Of a stretch of DNA of 64,000 nucleotides, positions 8,590 through 17,354 are shown one piece after another. The translations under genes and the position numbers were made by a program. The DNA comes from Bog-756 sp963837805 (GTDB lineage: Bacteria; Actinomycetota; Acidimicrobiia; Acidimicrobiales; RAAP-2). Below the pieces are notes generated by a model. That model searched no databases and was not told the origin of the DNA. It was given only the letters and a program-made list of their open reading frames with translations. Location of the stretch: NCBI GenBank assembly GCA_963837805.1, contig CAWIOU010000044.1, positions 1 to 64,000 of the forward strand. The letters are read 5' to 3'. How positions within the stretch are numbered: position 1 is the stretch's first letter; every line of letters begins with the position of its first letter.

Positions 8590-9820
8590 GGGGACCTCCG
8601 GTGGGGGCCACGGGACCGTGGTCCGACTCGGCCGACCGGGCCAGCACCGGCCCGAGGATGGCCACCGCCCGGTCGATCTCCTCGGCGGAGACGAGGAGGG
8701 ACGGTGCGAATCGCAGGACGTCGGGTTTCGGTGCATTGACGACCAGACCGTCGTCGAGCGCCGCCCGGCACGCCTGGACGGCGAACCCGCCGGTGAGGAC
8801 CGCGGCCAGCAGCAGGCCCTCGCCCCGCACCGACGCGACACCGGGGAGGGCCTCCACCCCGGCCCGGAGCCGGGCCCCGGCGACGCGGGCCCGGGTGGGG
8901 ACGTCCTCGGACTCCATGACCGACAGGGTGGCCCGGGCCGCGGCCATGGCCAGCGGCTGTCCGCCGAACGTGCTCCCATGGTCGCCGGGCACGAAGGCGG
9001 CGGCCACCTCGGCCCGGGCCCAGCACGCCCCGACCGGCATCCCGTTGCCGAGAGCCTTGGCCATGGTCACGACATCGGGCTCCACCCCGAGGTGCTGGAA
9101 GCCGAACCAGCGCCCCGTCCGCCCCAGGCCGGTCTGGATCTCGTCGGCCATCAGAAGGATGCCACGGTCGGTGCACAGCTGGCGCAGCCCGACCAGGTAG
9201 TCGGAGGAGGGCACCACCACCCCGGCCTCCCCGAGGATCGGTTCGACCAGGACGGCGGCCACCCGGGTCGGGTCGCACAGGTCGTCCATGGCGTCGAGGT
9301 CGTCGAAGGGCACATGATCGAAACCCTCGGGCAGCGGCAGGAACGGTTGCTGCTTCTCGGGTTGCCCGGTGGCCGACAGGGTGGCCAGGGTGCGCCCGTG
9401 AAAGGCGTCCCAGGTGCTGACCACCGCGAACCGGCCCGGTCCTGCCCACCGGCGGGCCAGTTTGAGCGCGCACTCGTTGGCCTCGGCCCCCGAGTTGCCG
9501 AAGAACACCTGTCCGCCGGCCCGTTCCACCCCCCCGCCCACCAGTCGGTCGAGGGTCACCGCCACCTCCGGGCCGACGGTGTTGCCGTAGAGGTTCGACA
9601 CGTGGGACAGCGTGCGGGCCTGGGCGGCGATGGCATCGGCCACCTCCGGGTGGGCATGTCCCAGCGAGGTCACCGCCAATCCCGACAGGAAGTCGAGATA
9701 CGGTTTGCCGGCCAGGTCGTAGAGCACCGATCCTTCACCACGGGCGAAGGTGACCGCCGGTTCGGCATAGTTGTGCATGAGGGCGGAGCGGTCGGGCGGG
9801 ATCAGGTCGGGCGGCGTCAT
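8579..9820 (-). CDS. argD: acetylornithine aminotransferase
   Basis: PLP-dependent class III aminotransferase converting N-acetylglutamate semialdehyde to N-acetylornithine. Of 413 residues, GNSGAEANECALKLAR binds the cofactor phosphate, ADEIQTGLGRTG contains the PLP-binding Asp, and TMAKALGNGMPVG contains the Schiff-base Lys. ATG 9820 forms an ATGA overlap with the argB stop. May also serve lysine synthesis as succinyldiaminopimelate aminotransferase, as known for some relatives; not decidable here. Confidence 0.96.
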   Translation of the reverse strand: MTPPDLIPPDRSALMHNYAEPAVTFARGEGSVLYDLAGKPYLDFLSGLAVTSLGHAHPEVADAIAAQARTLSHVSNLYGNTVGPEVAVTLDRLVGGGVERAGGQVFFGNSGAEANECALKLARRWAGPGRFAVVSTWDAFHGRTLATLSATGQPEKQQPFLPLPEGFDHVPFDDLDAMDDLCDPTRVAAVLVEPILGEAGVVVPSSDYLVGLRQLCTDRGILLMADEIQTGLGRTGRWFGFQHLGVEPDVVTMAKALGNGMPVGACWARAEVAAAFVPGDHGSTFGGQPLAMAAARATLSVMESEDVPTRARVAGARLRAGVEALPGVASVRGEGLLLAAVLTGGFAVQACRAALDDGLVVNAPKPDVLRFAPSLLVSAEEIDRAVAILGPVLARSAESDHGPVAPTGGPHGR

Positions 9821-10749
9821 GTGGATGCACTCACCATGGTCCCCACCCCTTTGTCGGTGAACACCTCGAGCAGGAGCGTGTGCGGGGTCCGTCCGTCGAG
9901 GATGTGGGCGTGGCTCACTCCCGAGCGCACGGCGCGGGCGCAGGCCTCGACCTTCGGGATCATGCCCCCGGTGGCCGCGCCCGAGGCCACCAGCCGATCG
10001 ATGTCGGCGTCGGTGACGCGGTGGATCAATGTCGACGGGTCGTCAGGGACGGCCCGCAGTCCGGCCACATCGGTCAGGAACACCAGCTTCTCGGCTTCGA
10101 GCGCGCTGGCCAGCGCGCCGGCGGCGGTGTCGGCGTTGATGTTGAAGGCCTGGCCCGACTGGTCGGTGCCGATGGTGGCCACCACCGGAATGAGGCCCTG
10201 GGCCAACAGCTGGTGGACGATGACCGGATCGACGTGCACCACGTCTCCGACGTAGCCCAAAGCTTCCGAGCGGGCGGTGGCGGTGATCAGATTGGCGTCC
10301 TCACCCGACAGCCCGACGGCCAGCGCGGCGTGCACGTTGATCGAGCTCACGATGTCGCGGTTGACCTTGCCCACCAGCACCATCCGGACCAGGTCGATGG
10401 TGTCGGCATCGGTGACCCGCAGGCCGTCGAGGAACTCGACCTCCTTGCCCACCCGCTCCATGAGCGCGCCGATCTGCGGTCCGCCGCCGTGGACCACCAC
10501 GGGCAGCATGCCGACGGAGCGCATGAGCACGATGTCCTCGGCGAACGAGGCCAGCGCCGATGCCTCGTCGATCTCGTCCTCCCCCGGCTTGGTGCTGAGC
10601 ACGTTGCCGCCGTATTTGACGACCACCACCTTGCCCCAGAAGCGGCGGATGTAGGGCAGCGACTCGACCAGCACCGAGGCCTTGTCCCCCGGAGCCAATG
10701 GCCCCCCGGCGCTCACCGGTCCGGAACCGGGATGAGCCGCGGCGGTCAC
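9817..10749 (-). CDS. argB: acetylglutamate kinase
   Basis: Phosphorylates N-acetylglutamate; amino-acid kinase fold. Of 310 residues, VVVKYGGNVLS near the N-terminus and VVHGGGPQIGALMERVG are the ATP and substrate loops, and NINADTAAGALA plus GGMIPKVEAC complete the site. The presence of an N-terminal helix before the fold (about residues 1-38) is typical of arginine-inhibitable hexameric enzymes, so feedback inhibition is plausible. GTG 10749 overlaps the argJ stop as GTGA. Confidence 0.97.
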   Translation of the reverse strand: MTAAAHPGSGPVSAGGPLAPGDKASVLVESLPYIRRFWGKVVVVKYGGNVLSTKPGEDEIDEASALASFAEDIVLMRSVGMLPVVVHGGGPQIGALMERVGKEVEFLDGLRVTDADTIDLVRMVLVGKVNRDIVSSINVHAALAVGLSGEDANLITATARSEALGYVGDVVHVDPVIVHQLLAQGLIPVVATIGTDQSGQAFNINADTAAGALASALEAEKLVFLTDVAGLRAVPDDPSTLIHRVTDADIDRLVASGAATGGMIPKVEACARAVRSGVSHAHILDGRTPHTLLLEVFTDKGVGTMVSAST

Positions 10750-11915
10750 GAGGTCGTCCGGTTCTCGTCGATGTACCCGTGGCCGAGGTCGACCCCCATG
10801 ACCACGCCGTCGCCGTCAGCCAGGCCCAGACGGCAGTGGATGTCGATCATCCCCCCGGCCAGGTGGTGGGCCACCGCGGCCTCGTCGTGGACGGCCCCCA
10901 CCCCGTCGCGGCAGACGGTGACCCCTCCGTAGTCGATCTCGAGGTGGTCCATGTCGAAGTCCACCCCGGCTGAGCCGAGCTCGCTGGCCACCCGGCCCCA
11001 GTAGGGGTCCTCTCCGTTGAGGGAGCACTTGACCAACAGCGAGTCGGCCACCTTCCGGGCGGCCCGGTGAGCTTCGCCGTCCGATCGGGCCCCGGTGACC
11101 CGGACCTGGAAGATCTTCGAGGCACCCTCGGCGTCGGCCAGCATCTGGCCGGCCAGGGTCGAGCAGGCCTCGGTGACCGCGTCGACGACGACAGTGGGGT
11201 CGGCCGCACCCGAGCGTCCCGAGGCCATGAGGACGACCGTGTCGTTGGTCGAGGTGCAGCCGTCCACGGTCATCGAGTTGAACGATTCGCGCACGGCGAT
11301 GCGCAGGAGGTCGGCCAGCGGACCCGGTTCCACGGAGGCATCCGTGGTCAGGAAGGCCAGCATGGTGGCCATGTCCGGTGCCAGCATCCCCGCGCCCTTG
11401 GCCATGCCGGCGACCGTGAACGTCGGATGTTCGATCAGCACCGTCTTCGGGCCCGAGTCGGTGGTGAGGATCCCGGTGGCCGCATCCTCCGCCGATCCGG
11501 CCGACCCGGACCGGGAGGCGACCAACGTGGGGAGGCCGTTGACGATGGGACCCATCGGCAATGGGATGCCGATGAGACCGGTCGAGCACACCAGGACCTG
11601 GTCGACTCGAACCCCGAGCCCGAGGGCGGTCAGCTCGCACATCCGCAGCGCGTCGTCCCGTCCCCGGCTCCCGGTCGCCGCGTTGGCGTTGCCGCTGCTC
11701 ACGACCACGCCTGCCGCCCGGCCTCCGTTCGATCGCAGGTGGTCACGGCTGACCTGGACGGGGGCGGCGGCAGCGAGATTGGAGGTGAAGGTGGCCGCAG
11801 TGGGGACAGGAGCGCCGTCCGAGGTCGCCACCAGGGCGAGGTCGAGGGCCCCGGACGCCTTGATGCCCGAGGCCAGTCCGGCAGCAGAGAATCCCTCGGG
11901 CGTGGTGATGCTCAT
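10746..11915 (-). CDS. argJ: ornithine acetyltransferase / N-acetylglutamate synthase
   Basis: Recycles the acetyl group from N-acetylornithine to glutamate (cyclic arginine pathway). The 389-residue precursor contains the autoprocessing site KGAGMLAPDMATMLAF, where the chain is cut before the Thr that becomes the catalytic nucleophile of the beta chain. With argJ present and no argA or argE in this window, acetyl cycling is the likely route. ATG 11915 overlaps the argC stop as ATGA. Confidence 0.97.
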   Translation of the reverse strand: MSITTPEGFSAAGLASGIKASGALDLALVATSDGAPVPTAATFTSNLAAAAPVQVSRDHLRSNGGRAAGVVVSSGNANAATGSRGRDDALRMCELTALGLGVRVDQVLVCSTGLIGIPLPMGPIVNGLPTLVASRSGSAGSAEDAATGILTTDSGPKTVLIEHPTFTVAGMAKGAGMLAPDMATMLAFLTTDASVEPGPLADLLRIAVRESFNSMTVDGCTSTNDTVVLMASGRSGAADPTVVVDAVTEACSTLAGQMLADAEGASKIFQVRVTGARSDGEAHRAARKVADSLLVKCSLNGEDPYWGRVASELGSAGVDFDMDHLEIDYGGVTVCRDGVGAVHDEAAVAHHLAGGMIDIHCRLGLADGDGVVMGVDLGHGYIDENRTTS

Positions 11916-12982
11916 GGATACACCCCGGCCACAGGAAGGCCGGCCTCCTCGGCCAACCCGAGGGCCAGGTTGGCGCACTGGACCGCCTGACCCGCCGCCC
12001 CCTTGATCAGGTTGTCGATGGCGGCCATGGCCAGCACCCATCCCGTGCGTTCGTCGACCCTGACCGTGACGTGGGCGCAGTTCGATCCGCTGGTGGCCTT
12101 GGTCGACGGGGGACCGTCGGTGACCACGACGAAGTGCTCGTCGTCGTAGGCCTCATGGAGGAGGGCCATGGCGTCGCCGGTCGTGATGCCCCCGGCTCCG
12201 GCCATGGCCACCGGGCGCCCGTAGCAGGTGGCCAGGATCCCCCGCACCATCGGGGCCAGGTGGGGCGTGAACAGCACCGGTGCGCCCAGGTTCTCCTCCA
12301 TCTCCGCGGTGTGCCGGTGATCGAGCAGGCCGTAGGCGACGAAGTTCTCGTCCACGGTGCCGAAATGGAGGAGCTCGGACGGCGCCCGCCCGGCCCCGGA
12401 CACCCCACTGGCCGCATCGACGATGAGCGGGAGGGGTGCGGGCCCGTCGCCGTCGGCCGGCTCCGACGACCCCGGGACGCTCAGCAGCCCGGCTCGGATC
12501 AGGGGCGAGAGGGCGAGGATGGCCGCGGTCGGATAGCAACCGGGAGCGGCGATCAATCGGGCCTCCCGGAGCTCGTGGCGGTGCAGTTCGGGCAACCCGT
12601 AGACGAACCGACCCAGAAGGTCCGGTGCCGTGTGGACCTCCCCGTACCAGGTCGGGTAGAGCGAGGCCTGACCCAGACGGAAGTCGGCAGCCAGGTCGAC
12701 GATGACGCCGACCGAGGCCATCAGCTCGGGCACCAGGTGCTGGGACCGGCCATGGGGCAGGGCCAAGAAGACCAGATCCAGTCCGTCCAACTCGGCCACC
12801 CCGGTGGCCGAGTACGAGAGATCGGGGTAGGCGGCGGCCAGCGACGGGGTATGACCGGCCACCGAGTCGCCCCGGTGTTCGCCGGCGGTGGCCACCGCCA
12901 CCTCGAACTCGGGGTGGGCGGCGCACAGCCGTAGCAGCTCCACGCCGGCGTACCCCGACGCACCGACCACGCCGACCTTCAT
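11912..12982 (-). CDS. argC: N-acetyl-gamma-glutamyl-phosphate reductase
   Basis: NADPH-dependent reduction of N-acetylglutamyl phosphate to the semialdehyde. The 356-residue protein starts MKVGVVGASGYAGVELLRL, the Rossmann dinucleotide loop, and has the active-site Cys in AAPGCYPTAAILAL. ATG 12982 is preferred over upstream in-frame codons because the family starts just before the Rossmann loop; GGAAGG precedes it closely. First gene of the arg operon, with ARG boxes about 65-100 bases upstream. Confidence 0.97.
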   Translation of the reverse strand: MKVGVVGASGYAGVELLRLCAAHPEFEVAVATAGEHRGDSVAGHTPSLAAAYPDLSYSATGVAELDGLDLVFLALPHGRSQHLVPELMASVGVIVDLAADFRLGQASLYPTWYGEVHTAPDLLGRFVYGLPELHRHELREARLIAAPGCYPTAAILALSPLIRAGLLSVPGSSEPADGDGPAPLPLIVDAASGVSGAGRAPSELLHFGTVDENFVAYGLLDHRHTAEMEENLGAPVLFTPHLAPMVRGILATCYGRPVAMAGAGGITTGDAMALLHEAYDDEHFVVVTDGPPSTKATSGSNCAHVTVRVDERTGWVLAMAAIDNLIKGAAGQAVQCANLALGLAEEAGLPVAGVYP

Positions 12983-13045
12983 GCCTTCCCGCTCATGGTG
13001 CGCTCTCCGTATGGTTCCGGCCTGGCGGCCGCCGGTCTGGGGTGA

Positions 13046-13083
13046 CTGCAAGTATATTCATATCTTCGCATGCTTATGCAAAC
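13046..13083. promoter_or_regulatory. tandem ARG-box operator over the argC promoter
   Basis: Two imperfect palindromes, tgcaagtatattcata (13047-13062) and gcatgcttatgca (13068-13080), have centres about 20 bp apart, the usual spacing of paired ArgR sites, and resemble the TGAAT/TGCAT-N4-ATTCA/ATGCA consensus. On the minus strand a TATACT -10 hexamer (13056-13051) sits inside the first palindrome, so bound ArgR would block polymerase. The argC 5' leader would be about 60 nt. This is the most AT-rich spot in the neighbourhood. Confidence 0.8.
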
Positions 13084-13252
13084 AGGGTCGGCGCCGATGG
13101 GACCCCACCGCCGAAGACACGCCCCCACCCTTGACCGTCCCCCGCCCGCCTGGGTACCGTCGCCGACAGCGCCTGTCGTTTCATCCCGGTTCGCCGATCT
13201 GCGGGAGACAGCCGGCTCGGTTGGCCCCACTGCCCGAACCCGGAGTGCCACC

Positions 13253-13693
13253 TTGTCATCGCCGCAACCGTCATCGCCGCAACCCGCAGCCGCCGTCGAT
13301 CAGGTTCCCGAACCCCTCGATCCCGAGGACGGGGGCTTCCTGGTCGGAGCGCTCGTCGATCGCCTCCCCGAATTCGTGCCCGTCTATCTGGCCACGGTCG
13401 AGGCGTGCGACGACGACCCCGGCGAGCCGGTGGTCCTCGCCGAGCTGGCCGACTTCGTGGCCGAACGGATGGCCGTCCTCGAAACCGATCGGCACCTGCT
13501 CGAGCGGGCCCTTGCCGTCATCGAGGCCCACCTCGCAGCCGGGGACGCAACCGGCTCCGGCGCCGGCGACGAACTGGTCGCACTGGCCTTCTTCGACTCG
13601 TTCTCGCCGGAGGATCGCCGGCACCTGGTCCCCTGGCTAGGCCCGCGGTCCTTGGCCGCCCTCGAATCCCTCGATGCGCCCGACGCCGGGTAG
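13253..13693 (+). CDS. conserved-looking hypothetical protein
   Basis: I do not recognise the family. The convincing part is acidic and mostly helical by eye: VDQVPEPLDPEDGGFLVGAL, then LPEFVPVYLATVEACDDD, ELADFVAERMAVLETDRHLL and a Trp/Pro-containing end SPEDRRHLVPWLGP. TTG 13253 is chosen: GGAG at 13242-13245 lies 7 bases upstream. The frame is open back to ATG 13070, but that extension is Arg/Pro-rich like a shadow and its first codons lie inside the ARG-box operator. Divergent from argC and convergent with pheT (7-bp gap). No signal peptide or membrane segment. Confidence 0.6.
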   Translation: MSSPQPSSPQPAAAVDQVPEPLDPEDGGFLVGALVDRLPEFVPVYLATVEACDDDPGEPVVLAELADFVAERMAVLETDRHLLERALAVIEAHLAAGDATGSGAGDELVALAFFDSFSPEDRRHLVPWLGPRSLAALESLDAPDAG

Positions 13694-13700
13694 GCCCGAC

Positions 13701-16265
13701 TCAGCGCAACACGGCCCGGTGCTCGGTCTCCACCGCGTCGATGCAGGCGGCACGGTACCGTCCCATCTCCTCATCGGTGAGCGTCCGGTCCAGGGCACTG
13801 AACCGCAGCCGGAAGGCGAGGCTCCGCGACCCGTCCTCCACCGACGGCCCTCGGTAGACGTCGAACAGCTCGACCCACTCGAGCAGATCCCCACCCGATC
13901 GGCGCAGTGTCCGCTCGACAGAACCGGCCGCCACCGACTCCTCCACCACGAAGGCGAGATCGATGTCCGACGACGGGAAGCGGGTGATCGGCCGGGCCTC
14001 CTCGGACCGTCGGGGTATCCGCTCCCGGTCGAGCAGGAGGCCGATGTCAAGGTCCAGCCATCCCGCCCGCCGGGGACGCCCGTCGGGGTTGACCAGTCCG
14101 AAGTGGGCGGCGAGGTGTGGGTCGAGCTCCCCGACGGCGCCGACCAGGGCCCGGCGGCCGTTGCCGGACGCGGTTCCGTCGACGACGACGGCCAGGGAGG
14201 CCGAGCGGTGGCTGTGGAGCATCCGGGCCGATGGCCCGAGCTCCGACGGGTCACCGAGCACCCAGTCGTCGATCCGCAGCGCGTCGGCGACGGTGGTCCA
14301 CGCCGCCATCGCCGTCCACGCGTCGTCGCCCTCGAGGGCGAGGATGGCGCTCAACCGCTCGGCGATGTCGGCTGTCGGTCCATCGTCCCGGTCACCGGAC
14401 GGGTCGTCGGCTAGCCGGAACACACTGCCCACCTCGAACAGCTGCACCTCGCCCTGCCGGCGTTCGGTGTTGTAGACCACCGTTTGCACCAGCCCGCCGG
14501 CCATCGACGAACGCAGGAAGCGCTCCGATTCGACCAGTGGGTTGGTGACCTCGACATACGGCGGATCGAAGCCCGAATTCCTCTGATCGGACTCGCTCAC
14601 GAAGGTCGACGTCCAAACCTCGTGGCACCCGAGCCCGCACAGGACGTCCTTCACCAGCCTCCGGTCGCGCTGGAAGGGGGTCAGCCGTCCCGGCTGCGGC
14701 CACGACGGGGTCCGCCGGGCGATCCGTGAGTACCCGTGGGTCCGGGCCACCTCCTCGGCGATGTCGGCCTCGCCGGCCGGCGCCGGCCTGATGTCGGGTC
14801 GGAAGGTGGGCACGGTCACCTGCAGCGGCGCATCGTCCCCCGCTCCGGCGGGCACGGCCTCGATGCCCAACGGGGCCAGCAGACCGGCCATGTCGCCGGC
14901 CGTGAGCTCGCTCCCGAGCAGGGCGTTGATCCGGGCCGGACGCACGGTGAACATCACCGCGCCGGGCACCGCCCCCCTGATGTCGATCTTCCCCGATGCC
15001 ACCGTCATGTCGTCGCCCCCGGTGAGGGCCAGCAGCTCGCAGAACCGCTCGGCGGCCCGATCGATCCCCTCGGGATCGCAGCCTCGCTCGAAGCGGGCCG
15101 AAGCCTCCGTCCTCAGGCCCAGGCGCTTCGAGGTCCGGGCGATGGCCATCGGGTCGAAGTACGCCACCTCGAGGAGCACCTGTGACGTCGCGGCACCGAT
15201 CTCCGAGGAGGCGCCGCCCATCACCCCGCCGATGCCCACCGGCGATCCCTCGGCGTCGCAGATGAGGCAGTCGTCTCCGGTGTCGCCGAACCCGGGACCG
15301 GGCAGCCCGACCGTCCGTTCCACCCCGTCGAGCGTCACCACGGTCTCCCCCGACCGCGCCCGTCGCACGACCAGGCCGTGACCGGGAAGCCGGTCGAGAT
15401 CGTAGGGATGGGTGGGTTGGCCGAGTTCGAGCATCACGTAGTTGGACGCGTCGACCACGTTGTTGATCGGCCTCATCCCGGCCAGGGTCAGTCGTCGGGC
15501 CAGCCAGTCGGGCGAAGGCGCGGGTCGTACCCCGGTGACCGCCCGGCAGACCAGCCGGGGACAGAGGTCGGGGTCGTCGACCCGGGCCGAGGCGAGGGTG
15601 TCCACCGGCGGCCCTTCCGGGCGGTCCCGGGCCGGGGGTTCGGCTCCCCCGGCATCGCCGGTGACAGCCCGCACCAGATCCGCCGTCGCGGGTATGGCGA
15701 AGGGCAGACCGAGCCGGGCCGCCAGGTCCCGGGCCACCCCGGCCATGCACCACGCATCAGGGCGGTTGGCCTCGACGGCGATGTCGAAGACCACATCGGG
15801 TTCGACCCCGAGGGCCTCGGTCAGAGGACGGCCCACGGCCGCCAGTTCGAACTCGTTGAGGCGCAGGATCCCTTCGTGGTCGTCGGAGAGCTTGAGCTCA
15901 CGACCCGAGCACAGCATCCCGTTGGAGACGACCCCCTTCATCTTGCGGCGGCCGATCTCGAACCCGCCCGGGAGCACGGCACCGACCGGGGCCAGCGGGA
16001 CCAGATCCCCGACCTCGAAGTTCCAAGCCCCGCACACCACCTCGACCGGACCGCGGCCGTCATCGACCACGACCAGCCGGATCCGGTCGGCACCCTCGAT
16101 GGGATCGATGCGCTCGACCCTGACGACCACCACGTCGCCGAGGCCCTCGGCCACCAGCTCCGTCTCCTCCACCACCAGCCCGAGGTCGTCGAGCGTGGCG
16201 GCCAGGGCCACGGCATCCCCGTCGAAGGGGGCGAAGTCTCGAAGCCACGAAAGCGGTACGCGCAC
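13701..16265 (-). CDS. pheT: phenylalanine--tRNA ligase beta subunit
   Basis: Large subunit of the alpha2beta2 enzyme that charges tRNA-Phe. The 854 residues follow the standard order: N-terminal core VRVPLSWLRDF, EMAP/tRNA-binding-like domain (about 40-160, ending GMLCSGRELKLSDDHEG), B3/B4 editing domain (IGGVMGGASSEI), B5 domain, catalytic-like core (TRFPSSDIDLAF, Asp/Ser side) and a C-terminal anticodon-binding fold (RLRFSALDRTLTDEEM). GTG 16265 is used, 24 bp after pheS. Confidence 0.97.
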   Translation of the reverse strand: MRVPLSWLRDFAPFDGDAVALAATLDDLGLVVEETELVAEGLGDVVVVRVERIDPIEGADRIRLVVVDDGRGPVEVVCGAWNFEVGDLVPLAPVGAVLPGGFEIGRRKMKGVVSNGMLCSGRELKLSDDHEGILRLNEFELAAVGRPLTEALGVEPDVVFDIAVEANRPDAWCMAGVARDLAARLGLPFAIPATADLVRAVTGDAGGAEPPARDRPEGPPVDTLASARVDDPDLCPRLVCRAVTGVRPAPSPDWLARRLTLAGMRPINNVVDASNYVMLELGQPTHPYDLDRLPGHGLVVRRARSGETVVTLDGVERTVGLPGPGFGDTGDDCLICDAEGSPVGIGGVMGGASSEIGAATSQVLLEVAYFDPMAIARTSKRLGLRTEASARFERGCDPEGIDRAAERFCELLALTGGDDMTVASGKIDIRGAVPGAVMFTVRPARINALLGSELTAGDMAGLLAPLGIEAVPAGAGDDAPLQVTVPTFRPDIRPAPAGEADIAEEVARTHGYSRIARRTPSWPQPGRLTPFQRDRRLVKDVLCGLGCHEVWTSTFVSESDQRNSGFDPPYVEVTNPLVESERFLRSSMAGGLVQTVVYNTERRQGEVQLFEVGSVFRLADDPSGDRDDGPTADIAERLSAILALEGDDAWTAMAAWTTVADALRIDDWVLGDPSELGPSARMLHSHRSASLAVVVDGTASGNGRRALVGAVGELDPHLAAHFGLVNPDGRPRRAGWLDLDIGLLLDRERIPRRSEEARPITRFPSSDIDLAFVVEESVAAGSVERTLRRSGGDLLEWVELFDVYRGPSVEDGSRSLAFRLRFSALDRTLTDEEMGRYRAACIDAVETEHRAVLR

Positions 16266-16289
16266 GTCCGTCCCTTCAGCGCTCGGGCA

Positions 16290-17354
16290 TCAGAATTGAC
16301 GCAGGAATCGGATGTCGTTCTCAGTGAGGGCGCGCATGTCGGCGATCTGGTGGCGCATCTGGGCGCACCGGTCGATGCCGAAACCGAAGGCGAACCCGGT
16401 CCACTCCTCGGGATCGATCCCCACCGCGCCGAAGACGGCCGGGTCGACCATCCCGCAGCCGCCGAGCTCGATCCACCCGGTCTGCGAGCAGGTCCGACAC
16501 CCGTCGCCGTGGCAGATGGTGCAGGTCACCTCGTACTCCGCCGACGGTTCGGTGAAGGGGAAGTAGGCCGGGCGGAGTCGGGAATGGATGTCCGGACCGA
16601 AATAGGCGGTGGTGAAGACCTCGATGGTGCCGGCCAGGTCGGCGAAGGTGATTCCTCTGTCCACCACCAGGCCCTCGATCTGGTGGAACACCGCCAGGTG
16701 GCGGGCGTCGGGCGTGTCCCGGCGATAGCAGCGCCCGGGCATCACCGCATGCAGAGGCAGGGCGTCGGCGGCCACCGCCCCCTCCATCAGGTGGACCTGC
16801 ACCGGCGAGGTGTGGGTACGGAGCAGGGTCGACTCCGGCGCTCCCAGGTTGAGGTAGAAGGTGTCCCACATGCTCCGAGCCGGATGGGCGGGCGGGATGT
16901 TGAGGGCTCCGAAGTTGTACCAGTCGGTCTCGATCTCCGGGCCCTCGGCCACTTCGAAGCCCATGCCCACGAAGACATCCTCGAGCTCGTCGCGGGTCAG
17001 CGACACCAGGTGGAGATGGCCCCGACCCGGAGGCCGGTCATGGGAGGCGGGGATGAACTCGGACAGGTCGATCCGGCTCTCGGCCATCTCCCGGGCCAGC
17101 TCGTGGGCGGCGATCTCGCCCCGCCGCTCCTCGATGAGCGCCTCGACGGTCGAGCGCGCCTCGTGCAGTCGCTTCCCGGCTTCCCGGCGGGCATCGGGGT
17201 CGAGACCACCGAGGGCCCTGGACGCCTGCGCCAACGGCGACTTCTTGCCGGTCAACGACGTGGCCACCTGGCGGATGGCCTCGGTCGAGTCGGCCTCGGC
17301 CACGGCGGCCCTGGCCTTTTCGATCAGGTCGTCGACCTCCATTGGCGCGGTCAT
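16290..17354 (-). CDS. pheS: phenylalanine--tRNA ligase alpha subunit
   Basis: Catalytic subunit, class II synthetase, 354 residues: N-terminal coiled coil (about 1-90), motif 2 region MPGRCYRRDTPDARHLAVFH, and motif 3 GFAFGFGIDRCAQMRHQI. Between them lies CTICHGDGCRTCSQTGWIEL, a CxxC...CxxC knuckle that could bind zinc. ATG 17354 overlaps the upstream methylase stop as ATGA. Confidence 0.97.
   Translation of the reverse strand: MTAPMEVDDLIEKARAAVAEADSTEAIRQVATSLTGKKSPLAQASRALGGLDPDARREAGKRLHEARSTVEALIEERRGEIAAHELAREMAESRIDLSEFIPASHDRPPGRGHLHLVSLTRDELEDVFVGMGFEVAEGPEIETDWYNFGALNIPPAHPARSMWDTFYLNLGAPESTLLRTHTSPVQVHLMEGAVAADALPLHAVMPGRCYRRDTPDARHLAVFHQIEGLVVDRGITFADLAGTIEVFTTAYFGPDIHSRLRPAYFPFTEPSAEYEVTCTICHGDGCRTCSQTGWIELGGCGMVDPAVFGAVGIDPEEWTGFAFGFGIDRCAQMRHQIADMRALTENDIRFLRQF

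Noticed and set aside
13070..13252. Upstream ATG start for the plus-strand hypothetical gene
   Set aside because: It would place the start inside the ARG-box operator, and the added segment is Arg/Pro-rich without a Shine-Dalgarno; TTG 13253 has one.
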